DNA of 64,000 nt from Candidatus Rickettsiella isopodorum (GTDB taxonomy: Bacteria; Pseudomonadota; Gammaproteobacteria; Diplorickettsiales; Diplorickettsiaceae), in the NCBI RefSeq assembly GCF_001881495.1, contig NZ_LUKY01000031.1, positions 43,864 to 107,863 on the forward strand. Reading direction: 5' to 3'. The notes under the pieces were generated by a model. That model saw only the letters and a list, made by a program, of their open reading frames with translations, had not been told where the DNA came from and ran no database searches. Below are positions 8,506-16,228 of this stretch, in pieces (position 1 is the first letter of the stretch; each line of letters starts with the position of its first letter). The position numbers and the translations under genes are program-made.

Positions 8506-9717
8506 ATGCATTACTTACAGTTAAGGAAATTTAAAGTGAGCTTGATGCTCAGTCTATTTTCTGTCGCGACATTAACGCAGGCACAAACCGATTCAAAGTC
8601 GTCATCTATAACCGCGTATCAACGTTTGGAAAAAAAATTAGGCGTATATCAACAGGCAGCTCAACATCCTTGGCCGCGCTTACAGACGAATCAACTATTA
8701 TCGATAGGCATGCGGGGTCCAGCGGTTGCGGTGTTGCGTCAGCGCTTATGTGCAACGAAAGATTTGGTTGAAAGTGCTTGCACTCATGTGGCTAACCCGA
8801 ATGATTTTGATGAACACGTCGAAGAGGGGGTTGCTTTCTTTCAAGAACGTCATGGATTAAATGACGATGGGATAGTCGGCGCAACGACACGGCAAGCGTT
8901 GAATGTGTCAGTGACACAACGGTTACATCAAATTCAATTCAATTTACAGCGTTGGGCACGGTTGATAGGCTTAGCAAATCCTGCTTATATTTGGATTAAT
9001 GTACCTGATCACCGTTTACGTTTAGTTAAAAATCATCATGCGGTGTTGACGGCGCGGGTTATTGTCGGCAAACCGTCGCGACAAACACCTGAAATTAATT
9101 CCAAAGTGACCCGTATTATTTTAAACCCTTATTGGACAGTGCCTCCTGGAATTGCACGCCGAGAGATTATTCCAAAAGCAATGCGCGATGCGAATTATCT
9201 GAGTCGCAATCACATTCGACTCTTTGCAGCGAATCAACCGAATAAAGAATTAGATCCCCGTGCAGTGGATTGGCTTGCCGTGAAAAAAAATCCTGAACGT
9301 TATATTTTACGCCAGGATCCAGGCCCCTATAATTCATTGGGACAAATTAAATTTGAATTTGCTAATTCACATTTAGTTTATTTACATGATACACCCTCAA
9401 AAGCGTTATTCGATGCTGAGCGACGTTTGTTTAGTTCCGGTTGTGTCCGCTTAGAAAATCCGTTTGAATTTCTTGAGGCCTTAGAAAAACTTGATCCTTC
9501 TTTACAACAAGCGGCCTCGTCTATCAAAGCGGCTTTGGAGTCGGGACGTACTACGGTGATTAATTTAAAAACACCGATACCCATTCATCTGACTTACATT
9601 ACCGCTTGGGTGGATAAAAATGATGTCTTACATTTTTGGGATGATGTGTATGGTCGTGACCCCGTGCTTCCCGCTGATAAAGAACAATTAGCCAATGATT
9701 TGCCAGAACCTATCTAA
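8506..9717 (+). CDS. L,D-transpeptidase, YcbB/LdtD-like, exported
   Basis: 403-residue periplasmic enzyme that would make 3-3 cross-links in peptidoglycan or related L,D linkages. It has a signal peptide (cleavage probably after TLTQA), a peptidoglycan-binding domain (LSIGMRGPAVAVLRQRL...FFQERHGLNDDGIVGATTRQALN) and a YkuD catalytic domain with YLHDTPSKALF and the active site SSGCVRLENP, whose cysteine is the nucleophile. Its size and the lack of the larger N-terminal region make it shorter than E. coli YcbB (615). I prefer ATG 8506, which has AAGGA at proper spacing; an in-frame ATG pair at 8485/8488 overlaps ispG and lacks a good ribosome site. Confidence 0.9.
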   Translation: MHYLQLRKFKVSLMLSLFSVATLTQAQTDSKSSSITAYQRLEKKLGVYQQAAQHPWPRLQTNQLLSIGMRGPAVAVLRQRLCATKDLVESACTHVANPNDFDEHVEEGVAFFQERHGLNDDGIVGATTRQALNVSVTQRLHQIQFNLQRWARLIGLANPAYIWINVPDHRLRLVKNHHAVLTARVIVGKPSRQTPEINSKVTRIILNPYWTVPPGIARREIIPKAMRDANYLSRNHIRLFAANQPNKELDPRAVDWLAVKKNPERYILRQDPGPYNSLGQIKFEFANSHLVYLHDTPSKALFDAERRLFSSGCVRLENPFEFLEALEKLDPSLQQAASSIKAALESGRTTVINLKTPIPIHLTYITAWVDKNDVLHFWDDVYGRDPVLPADKEQLANDLPEPI

Positions 9718-9798
9718 GGATAGACTCTCTGCTATCACTGTTCTAGTGTGTAGAGCGTATCCCCGCTGCATTTTTATTATGGAAGAGAGTCGCTCATT

Positions 9799-11991
9799 CT
9801 ATTGGATTTTCGCCACGTGAATGAGACGTATCTGCGAATGATTTTCCAAACCTATTGTCTGATATTCTGATGATCGGCAATAAGTAAAGAAAGATGAATG
9901 TAACAGGGCGCTTGTAAATCTCGAGAGAGAAACACTATTCCAAGCGTGTCTTATTGCTTCTGCCACAGAAAGAGTTTCTTTTGGACTGCTATCATAATTA
10001 GCTGGGTCTTCCTCAATCAGCGATACCCTAATCTCGCGATGACTATTTTTTGCTGAGGTATCCTCAATGACTTTTAATTGACTAAATGGTAGGTGAGTTT
10101 TCAGTTTTAGTAAAATAGATAAACTACACCCGGTTAAACAATATCCAATGAGTGTCCCGCCTGTATACACACTAATACCGATAGCAAGCTCCAGATAGCT
10201 ATAGGAGTTACCCTGATTAGCGATACAAGCGGTCAGAATAGTCAACGCATTGGTTAAGCCAATTCGGGTAATCCAGTGATGGCGGATAGGTTTTATGAAT
10301 ATCGAAGCGAGTAGAGCAGACAGATTAACTGCATAAGGAAGCGCTAAGGGTAAAAATTCATCACTATTTAATCGGTCCATGAGATCAGCTGTTTGAAATA
10401 GCTGTCTATTTTCATCCAAAAGGGGTATCAATAATTGTCTTGCCTTTTCCTCAGTAATATGTTGATGCATGGCATAACTGGTTAGTCCGGTATGGATGAC
10501 TAATTGAATCAATTGAGGTAAGCGTTTCCAATAGCCAGAAGCATTAAAAGGATTTTCATTGAAGTAGGAAGAAACAAACCCCTCAGCACGCTTACTGAGG
10601 CCTGTGACTAGGCCCGCAACAAAAAAAGGGACTGTATTCAATACGAGTCTAGAAAAAAACTTGTTTCTTTCGTAAAAATATAAATTGGATCCGGGTACTG
10701 TCTCCGAGTTAAAGAAAGGTATCCATGTCGTATTGTCTATACGATTAAAAGGTTCACTGTTTGGAACAGAGAGACAAAGAGAGGATTCAATGTATGTAGT
10801 ATTACTTTGTGTATTGTGGCGCAACAATTGTAATGTACTTGACGAGTTAGCAGAAGGCTGATCGACGGGATAAAAAGTAATACGGCATTGGATAGAGGAG
10901 TGCCAAAGATCAAGAAAACCTTTGCCTATCATCAAAGTGCAGCTGTCTCCTTCTTTCCTCGGAAAACCTGAAAACTGTGTGCCATTGCGCTCTTGTAAAA
11001 CGCTTGTGATAATTTCACAATGTATATTACGCTCGTTGGGAGAAACCTGAAAAAGACTCTTAAGGTCCACGATGTAGCAATGACTCGAATTGATTTCTAA
11101 TTCCTTGGTGTCAGCAACAACAATGAGTTTTTGCTTTTGATACCAAGGATTAACAAAAATTTTAGTTAACTTTAATAGATAGCGATAGGAGATCTTATTA
11201 TTATTGGTTGTGAACGCAAAAAGTGGAGTAGGTTGCGTTAACGCATGCATTTTAGGATCAATGATCCGAGCAGTTTTATGTAGCGTATGAAAATCACGTT
11301 GCGTGAGTAAACCAAAACCAAGATTAAAAGCATCAAAGTTGTCGCTATTCTCATTTAATCCTAATAATGTTTCATAATAGTCTATGGCTAATTTGTGGGG
11401 ATAACCCTGATTGGTTAAGCTTTCCATAACGGTAGTTTTGGGTGCAACCCTTCCCCCTCCCATGACCACGCGAATTAATTCTAGTGAATAGTGCATAGGA
11501 CTCCATGGGTCATAGTATTCTAAAAAATTTTCCGATGGTAATTTAGTAGGACTGTTAAAATATTCAATCATACCGAATGAATCGGGATGTACCTGTTCGT
11601 GATTTCTCCCTAACGTATGCAAAAGCTCGTGAATGATAGAATCTACATTATGTGTCTTCCAATCGCCTCTCCATCCTCCACCAATAAAGCACGAAATGTA
11701 GCCATTTTTATTTCCATTCCTATCCTCTTGAGCCCCCATTAGCGCTTGGCATTCAGAATGATCGACCACAATATGGCGCGTTTTTTTAACTGAAGGGGCT
11801 TGTATATCCACCTTAAATTGGAACATTGGAAAAAGAAGTCGATTTAAACTATTAGCGGCCTGGCGAATCGCTTGTTCAAGTGAAGGGGCTTGTTTTACTT
11901 CATCTGTCAAATCAAGATAAAAATCGATAGGGGTTGTGTCAGGTGAACGTGAATTATCTAGAGACCAGCTGCGGATATTGGAGTAGCGCAT
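9799..11991 (-). CDS. Astacin-like (M12A) metalloprotease with C-terminal membrane segments
   Basis: 730-residue protein. Residues ~15-260 form an astacin-like domain: HELLHTLGRNHE at 121-132 is the full zinc motif HExxHxxGxxH, and SPMHYS at about 164-169 is the Met-turn with the downstream Tyr ligand. There is no signal peptide or clear propeptide. The central part has no recognised domain. The C-terminal ~250 residues contain several hydrophobic segments (around VPFFVAGLVTG, LPLALPYAVNLSALLASIF, LTNALTILTACIA, GISVYTGGTLIGYCLTG), suggesting membrane insertion. Astacins are mostly animal enzymes; their presence without an export signal in a Legionellales genome suggests a translocated effector, which is inference. 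Confidence 0.75.
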   Translation of the reverse strand: MRYSNIRSWSLDNSRSPDTTPIDFYLDLTDEVKQAPSLEQAIRQAANSLNRLLFPMFQFKVDIQAPSVKKTRHIVVDHSECQALMGAQEDRNGNKNGYISCFIGGGWRGDWKTHNVDSIIHELLHTLGRNHEQVHPDSFGMIEYFNSPTKLPSENFLEYYDPWSPMHYSLELIRVVMGGGRVAPKTTVMESLTNQGYPHKLAIDYYETLLGLNENSDNFDAFNLGFGLLTQRDFHTLHKTARIIDPKMHALTQPTPLFAFTTNNNKISYRYLLKLTKIFVNPWYQKQKLIVVADTKELEINSSHCYIVDLKSLFQVSPNERNIHCEIITSVLQERNGTQFSGFPRKEGDSCTLMIGKGFLDLWHSSIQCRITFYPVDQPSANSSSTLQLLRHNTQSNTTYIESSLCLSVPNSEPFNRIDNTTWIPFFNSETVPGSNLYFYERNKFFSRLVLNTVPFFVAGLVTGLSKRAEGFVSSYFNENPFNASGYWKRLPQLIQLVIHTGLTSYAMHQHITEEKARQLLIPLLDENRQLFQTADLMDRLNSDEFLPLALPYAVNLSALLASIFIKPIRHHWITRIGLTNALTILTACIANQGNSYSYLELAIGISVYTGGTLIGYCLTGCSLSILLKLKTHLPFSQLKVIEDTSAKNSHREIRVSLIEEDPANYDSSPKETLSVAEAIRHAWNSVSLSRFTSALLHSSFFTYCRSSEYQTIGLENHSQIRLIHVAKIQ

Positions 11992-12291
11992 TCTTATTAT
12001 TCTCTTTTATCTAAAAAAGAGTGCGTAATATATAGAAGCAAACTTAAATAAATATGAACAAAGGACTTTTCACTTTTTCTTTTTTACTTCTTTGCAAAAG
12101 TGTACAAAAAAATTTGAAATACAGACTTATGTGAGAATGATTCAAAAAATATTTCAATCGATTGAAGTGAAAGTGTTTTTTTCCTAAATCAAGAAAAATA
12201 TAAATTATAAAAGTGATTGAAATATTTTGAGTAAAAATCGAATCAGTTATGTTAAAATTTACGACATTAATTTTCTCTACCAAAAAAATTT
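11992..12291. other. 300-bp AT-rich divergent spacer
   Basis: This stretch separates the astacin-like gene (minus) from the duplicated membrane protein (plus). It is very AT-rich, with long A and T runs. A 79-codon minus-strand frame at 12044-12283 has low-complexity F/I/N-rich composition and no recognised features, so I do not call it. Promoters for both flanking genes should be here but no convincing -35/-10 pair or PmrA-like box was found. Confidence 0.5.
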
Positions 12292-13440
12292 ATGTCGCCA
12301 TTTAACCAGCAAAAAAAAACTACACTTGAAAAAAATTTAGCTAAGCAAATAAAAACATTAGAATATGAAGTTAATACATTCCCGGCTGCCTCACGAAGAA
12401 AAAAAGATAAAAAAAATAGCGAGACTTTTTTTATAGTTTTCGCCATTACTGCCTTAATAGGAGTTATTATTTTTGGTGTAGGGGGCTGGTTGACCGTTGC
12501 TTTATTAGGAACGGTTTTATCTGTTATTATTGTTGAGTCAGTATTGCTTTTGTCGGCTGCAATTGGCTTTTGTGCTTTGCCTCTCTATAATGCTTATTTG
12601 TGGACACGTGATTTATTTAGTGCTAAGAAAATAAAAATACAAAATAAAGAGTATGATCAATGCTGCAAAAATCTGATTGAATTAAAAGAATTAGCGGCTG
12701 AAAAAAACTATTTATCTACAAAAATAAACTTTAAGCTGAATAATGTTATTAAATGTTTCCCGTTTAAGCTTTTTGTCCAAGGGAACGCTGACTTTATGCA
12801 GCTCGGCTTAAAAGATCAACTACAACGATTAGAACAACAAAAGAAAAATCATCCTACTTATTTCCGAAAGCAAAAGGCTGATCAGAGTTGGAATAAAATT
12901 TTTCAATATTCGGCAATAATTTCCTGCGTGGGAATTAGTTTATATGCCTTTGCTTTCATTATGTTGCTAATCGCATCTACACCCATATCGCTAGGGCCGC
13001 TATTGCCGTTTTTTGTAACGAGTACGTCAATGGTAGCGTTAATGATAGCAGGGCCTGTTACATTGAGTAAATTATTGCATGGTGCTTATTTGTGGATGCG
13101 AGATTTGTTTAGTTCGGCTGAAATAAAAGCTGAAAATAAACAGTATGCTCAGCTAGAAAAAACTATTACTAAATTGAAAAAATTAGAAGAACGACAAAGC
13201 CAATTAAATGTAAAAATTAACAATAAACTTAAAGAATTTTCTGATACCTTAACACTAACTATCGATGAGAAAGGAATGACAGAAAATCTTCTGAACAATT
13301 TAGAGTGCAACGGTAAAAATAATAATAAATTTTGTAAATACGGAGTTATGTTTCCTAAGGAATCAACAAAGCTGCAGCCACTTTACGCCCTTCAGACATT
13401 AGCACCGTGTAAGTACGACACGCAGCACCGTTATTCATGA
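12292..13440 (+). CDS. Unknown membrane protein with an internal duplication
   Basis: 382 residues in two similar halves. Each half has a hydrophobic hairpin (about residues 42-100 and 200-262) that ends in a near-identical motif, AYLWTRDLFSAKKIKIQNK in the first half and AYLWMRDLFSSAEIKAENK in the second, followed by a lysine-rich helical segment ending INxKLxx. Predicted topology is four membrane passes with coiled-coil tails. No family is recognised; this pattern fits secreted effectors that target host membranes, but that is inference. The ATG lacks a clear ribosome site. The last ~28 codons lie antisense to the conserved Mth938-like gene, so the original C-terminus may have been lost. 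Confidence 0.6.
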   Translation: MSPFNQQKKTTLEKNLAKQIKTLEYEVNTFPAASRRKKDKKNSETFFIVFAITALIGVIIFGVGGWLTVALLGTVLSVIIVESVLLLSAAIGFCALPLYNAYLWTRDLFSAKKIKIQNKEYDQCCKNLIELKELAAEKNYLSTKINFKLNNVIKCFPFKLFVQGNADFMQLGLKDQLQRLEQQKKNHPTYFRKQKADQSWNKIFQYSAIISCVGISLYAFAFIMLLIASTPISLGPLLPFFVTSTSMVALMIAGPVTLSKLLHGAYLWMRDLFSSAEIKAENKQYAQLEKTITKLKKLEERQSQLNVKINNKLKEFSDTLTLTIDEKGMTENLLNNLECNGKNNNKFCKYGVMFPKESTKLQPLYALQTLAPCKYDTQHRYS

Positions 13441-13726
13441 TTTCTATGCCTATTTTGTGTTGATAAAAAATGTTTAACAACGCAGCATCGGGAAAAACTA
13501 ACTTTTCGCCACTGCCGAGTAATACGATACGAGGGTGTAGATCAATAATTATTTGTAAAGAGTCGGCAGTTAAGTCAGCCATGGAGTGAGGAGGCCAAGG
13601 TGCTATCAGCTGATCGGGCATAACGATAAGGCTATGTCGGATTTTTTGTTCATTCACTTGAATAAAATCTTTCGCATAGGCGCGAATCTGATAATGGCCT
13701 GCGCCGGTGTCTAGGTTTAATTCCAT
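13355..13726 (-). CDS. Mth938-like domain protein (DUF498)
   Basis: 123-residue protein of the Mth938/DUF498 (NDUFAF3-like) fold. Typical features are the RHSLIVMPDQL segment, ADLTADSLQII, the LLGSGEKLVFP loop and the IGIEIMNNGAACRTYTVLMSEGRKVAAALL ending, which match the family end to end. The molecular role in bacteria is not established; the human relative helps assemble respiratory complex I. Because family conservation continues to the last residues, this minus-strand gene is real over its whole length and its 86-bp overlap with the preceding plus-strand gene is a feature of that neighbour. Confidence 0.88.
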   Translation of the reverse strand: MELNLDTGAGHYQIRAYAKDFIQVNEQKIRHSLIVMPDQLIAPWPPHSMADLTADSLQIIIDLHPRIVLLGSGEKLVFPDAALLNIFYQHKIGIEIMNNGAACRTYTVLMSEGRKVAAALLIP

Positions 13727-13785
13727 AACGGATTACAAGTTAAAAATAGTGACATTAAATTATATACGGATAAAAAAAATACTTA

Positions 13786-13839
13786 TATACTCTTCGCACT
13801 TGAATTTTTATCTCTGTGGCTGATCAATTCACAACCCTC
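13786..13839 (-). repeat. Dispersed repeat, partial copy E (inverted)
   Basis: TATACTCTTCGCACTTGAAT followed by TTTTATCTCTGTGGC and TGATCAATTCACAACCCTC is the reverse complement of the right half of the dispersed 125-bp element (see copy A, 15644-15768). It lies 64-117 bp upstream of recJ, so the promoter region of recJ may overlap it. The left half of the element is not recognisable. Confidence 0.6.
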
Positions 13840-13850
13840 TTAAGGATCAG

Positions 13851-13877
13851 CTATGTACCGCCTAGGAGTGTACATAG
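13851..13877. other. Perfect 8-bp inverted repeat upstream of recJ
   Basis: CTATGTAC at 13851-13858 and GTACATAG at 13870-13877 are perfect complements separated by 11 bases. The repeat sits 26 bp before the recJ start and no T-run follows, so it is not a terminator. It could be an operator or a 5'-leader hairpin; no regulator is recognised. Confidence 0.4.
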
Positions 13878-13902
13878 GTTTAAGGATTAATCTATTTAAA
13901 TC

Positions 13903-15636
13903 ATGAATAAAACCATCTTACGTCGCAAATTCAATTTAATTGAAGATTTAAATCATTTACACCCGGTTTTACAGCGGGTCTATGCGGCACGTGGTATTCA
14001 ATCCACGGAGGAGTTGGATTATGGCTTACAACATTTACTGCATTATCAATCATTAACCGGCATTGAAGCTGCAGCACAATGTTTGGGTAGAGCAGTGATG
14101 GAGCAACAGCGTTTACTGATTGTCGGCGATTTTGATAGTGATGGTGCCACTAGTAGTGCCTTAGCGGTGAGTGCGTTACGACATTTTGGCGCGCAGCAGG
14201 TTGATTTCTTAGTGCCGAATCGTTTTGAGTATGGGTATGGCTTAACGCCCGAGATAGTTGAACTGGCTTTACGCGTGAAAAAACCGGATGTTATTGTCAC
14301 CGTTGATAATGGTATTTCGAGTCATGAAGGCGTTATCGCTGCCAAATCGGCTGGATTAAAAGTAGTCATTACCGATCATCATTTGCAAGCGGCCAGCTTG
14401 CCCACTGCAGATGCGTTGGTTAACCCTCAACAAACCGGCGATCAATTTCCAAGTAAGCACTTAGCAGGCGTCGGTGTTATTTTTTATGTGATGTTGGCGC
14501 TCAGACACTATTTGCGTAGCCAAGCTTGGTTTGAAAAAACTAACCTTACTGTACCCAATATGCGGCAGTTTCTAGATTTAGTGGCATTAGGGACGGTCGC
14601 TGATTTGGTTAGCTTAGATCGAAATAATCGCTTATTAGTTACTCAAGGTTTGCAATGGATTAAAAACGGTAAAGCGCGACCAGGGATTTCTGCGTTACTT
14701 AAGATCGCGAAGCGCGAAGTAGAGTATCTGGTTGCGAGTGATTTATCGTTTAGCATTGCACCGCGTTTAAATGCGGCAGGACGATTGGCTGATATGTCCT
14801 TAGGGATAGCTTGTTTGTTAGAAACGGATCATAACCGTGCACACGAGTTCGCCTTGCAGCTCAGTCAATTAAATGAAGAGCGTCGTTTGATAGAAAATAC
14901 CATGAAGCAAGAAGCTTTTATTATTTTAGAAAAACACATCGAAAAAAAGCCTTTAGAAAAAGGAATTTGTTTATACGATAGCCGTTGGCATCAAGGCGTC
15001 ATCGGTTTATTGGCTTCACGATTAACCGATCGTTTACATCGACCGACGATTATTTTTGCCGATGGACATCAAACCAATGAATTAAAAGGTTCAGCCCGCT
15101 CTATTAACGGCTTGCATATTCGGGATCTATTAGAAACGCTGGCAACGCGTCATCCGCATTTGATTAATAAATTTGGCGGACATGCGATGGCAGCCGGATT
15201 AAGTTTGAAAAAAGATTCGTTTGCCGAGTTTGCTAAGCTTTTTCAGCATGAATGCGAGCAACAATTGCGACCTGATATTCTACAGGCTACTTGTTATACT
15301 GATGGCGAACTAACACAGCAAGAGCTAGGCTTAGAATTAGCCGAGCTATTACGTTATGACGCAGGCCCCTGGGGTCAAGACTTTCCAGAACCGTTGTTTG
15401 AAGGTTGTTTTCGTTTACTTGCGCAACGTTTGGTGGGGGATAAACATTTAAAGATGACATTAGCGATTCAGGAGGTGAGTAGCAAGCAGATCGAAGCGAT
15501 TGCATTCAATGTCAATCTTAAACATTGGCCTAATCACCGTGCTGAGTACATTAATGCTCGCTATCGTTTAGGCGTTAACTATTATCAGGGGCACAAAACT
15601 TTGCAATTAATTGTTGAGAATTTGGAACCTGTATAA
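13903..15636 (+). CDS. recJ: Single-stranded-DNA-specific exonuclease RecJ
   Basis: 577 residues, the same length as E. coli RecJ. It is the 5'-3' single-strand exonuclease used in RecF-pathway recombination and in mismatch and base-excision repair. DHH-family metal motifs are visible: IVGDFDSDGATSSALA (motif I-II), VTVDNGISSHEG and the eponymous VITDHHLQ, then ALGTVADLV. The DHHA1 domain has the RLNAAGRLADM and GKSAR-like LKGSARSINGLHI segments and the FGGHAMAAGL motif. The upstream region carries a partial dispersed repeat and an inverted repeat; downstream is a strong rho-independent terminator. Confidence 0.97.
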   Translation: MNKTILRRKFNLIEDLNHLHPVLQRVYAARGIQSTEELDYGLQHLLHYQSLTGIEAAAQCLGRAVMEQQRLLIVGDFDSDGATSSALAVSALRHFGAQQVDFLVPNRFEYGYGLTPEIVELALRVKKPDVIVTVDNGISSHEGVIAAKSAGLKVVITDHHLQAASLPTADALVNPQQTGDQFPSKHLAGVGVIFYVMLALRHYLRSQAWFEKTNLTVPNMRQFLDLVALGTVADLVSLDRNNRLLVTQGLQWIKNGKARPGISALLKIAKREVEYLVASDLSFSIAPRLNAAGRLADMSLGIACLLETDHNRAHEFALQLSQLNEERRLIENTMKQEAFIILEKHIEKKPLEKGICLYDSRWHQGVIGLLASRLTDRLHRPTIIFADGHQTNELKGSARSINGLHIRDLLETLATRHPHLINKFGGHAMAAGLSLKKDSFAEFAKLFQHECEQQLRPDILQATCYTDGELTQQELGLELAELLRYDAGPWGQDFPEPLFEGCFRLLAQRLVGDKHLKMTLAIQEVSSKQIEAIAFNVNLKHWPNHRAEYINARYRLGVNYYQGHKTLQLIVENLEPV

Positions 15637-15643
15637 AATTTAA

Positions 15644-15768
15644 TATACTCACAGCAATTGGATTTTTGACAAGGCGTCGCGAGAATGAAGCAACCGGAGC
15701 GTATTGGGATACATGAGGATTGCGAATTGAGCAACAACATAGGCAAAAATTCAAGTGCGAAGAGTATA
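15644..15768 (+). repeat. Dispersed ~125-bp intergenic repeat, copy A
   Basis: The element begins TATACTC (15644-15650) and ends GAGTATA (15762-15768), a perfect 7-bp inverted terminal pair. Its body contains CAATTGGATTTTTGACAAGG, GAAGCAACCGGAGCGTATTG, GATACATGAGGATTGCGAAT and AAAAATTCAAGTGCGAAG. The same blocks recur at 56882-57007 and, diverged, at 25381-25494. It encodes nothing convincing. The size, ends and intergenic placement fit a MITE-like or REP-like element. Confidence 0.8.
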
Positions 15769-15796
15769 AAAAAAGGCCGATGAAATCGGCCTTTTT
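15769..15796. terminator. Bidirectional rho-independent terminator
   Basis: AAAGGCCGAT and ATCGGCCTTT form a 10-bp GC-rich stem with a short GAA loop, flanked by an A-run on the left and a T-run on the right. It can end the recJ transcript on the plus strand and the small exported-protein gene (15822-16115) on the minus strand. It abuts the right end of repeat copy A. Confidence 0.9.
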
Positions 15797-15821
15797 AGTT
15801 AACAAAATTAAGTGCTGTTAA

Positions 15822-16115
15822 TTAAGCCTTAATTAAGTTTTTTTCTGTTGGGTCCTTTTTTGCGTGGGAATTAAGCGTGTTTAGCTCATCCAGTTTAGCA
15901 TTTTCTTTGGTTTGTTTAGGGTCTGTTTTTCTTTCGAAAGAAACTTTTTTGTGCCCTTTTTTATGATGAAAAGCTTCTTTGCTAGCAGGCATTTCCATGG
16001 TCATAGGTTGGATGGTTTTAGCATCTTTACTAGGGTTCGCTGATTCAGCTGCGATAGCTGGGAGAGCTAAAATCGCGCTGCTTAAACCGATGACGAGAGC
16101 TTGTTTCAATTTCAT
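15822..16115 (-). CDS. Small exported protein of unknown function
   Basis: 97 residues with a clear Sec signal peptide (MKLKQALVIGLSSAILALPAIA, probable cleavage AIA-AES). The mature part is very hydrophilic, lysine-rich and low in hydrophobic residues, with a HHKKGHKK patch that could bind metal or polyanions. No family is recognised. It has a good ribosome site (GGAGACC) before the ATG and shares the terminator at 15769-15796 with recJ. Confidence 0.65.
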   Translation of the reverse strand: MKLKQALVIGLSSAILALPAIAAESANPSKDAKTIQPMTMEMPASKEAFHHKKGHKKVSFERKTDPKQTKENAKLDELNTLNSHAKKDPTEKNLIKA

Positions 16116-16228
16116 GACGAGGTCTCCAAATTGTTATTATTGTTTAAAACAGGCTTTGTGTAACAAAGCCAGTGGCGCTATCATACCAGCAAAAAACCCG
16201 CATGGAAGCCCCTTATCAGAAATAAATC

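Noticed and set aside
9721..9793. TAGACTCTCT...AGAGAGTCG inverted pair between the L,D-transpeptidase and astacin-like genes as terminator
   Set aside because: The arms are over 50 bases apart and no T-run follows; not a convincing terminator.
12044..12283. 79-codon minus-strand frame in the AT-rich spacer
   Set aside because: Low-complexity F/I/N/K composition, no recognisable motif, and it fills a divergent promoter region; more likely chance in AT-rich DNA.
15575..15805. 76-codon minus-strand frame ending in recJ
   Set aside because: It is produced by translating the antisense of repeat copy A and the terminator; similar pseudo-proteins appear wherever the repeat is open.
15818..15837. 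PmrA-box-like TTAATTAAGC-CTTAATTAAG with 11-bp period
   Set aside because: It lies at the 3' end of a minus-strand gene behind the recJ terminator, not before any gene, and is built of the self-complementary TTAATTAA.
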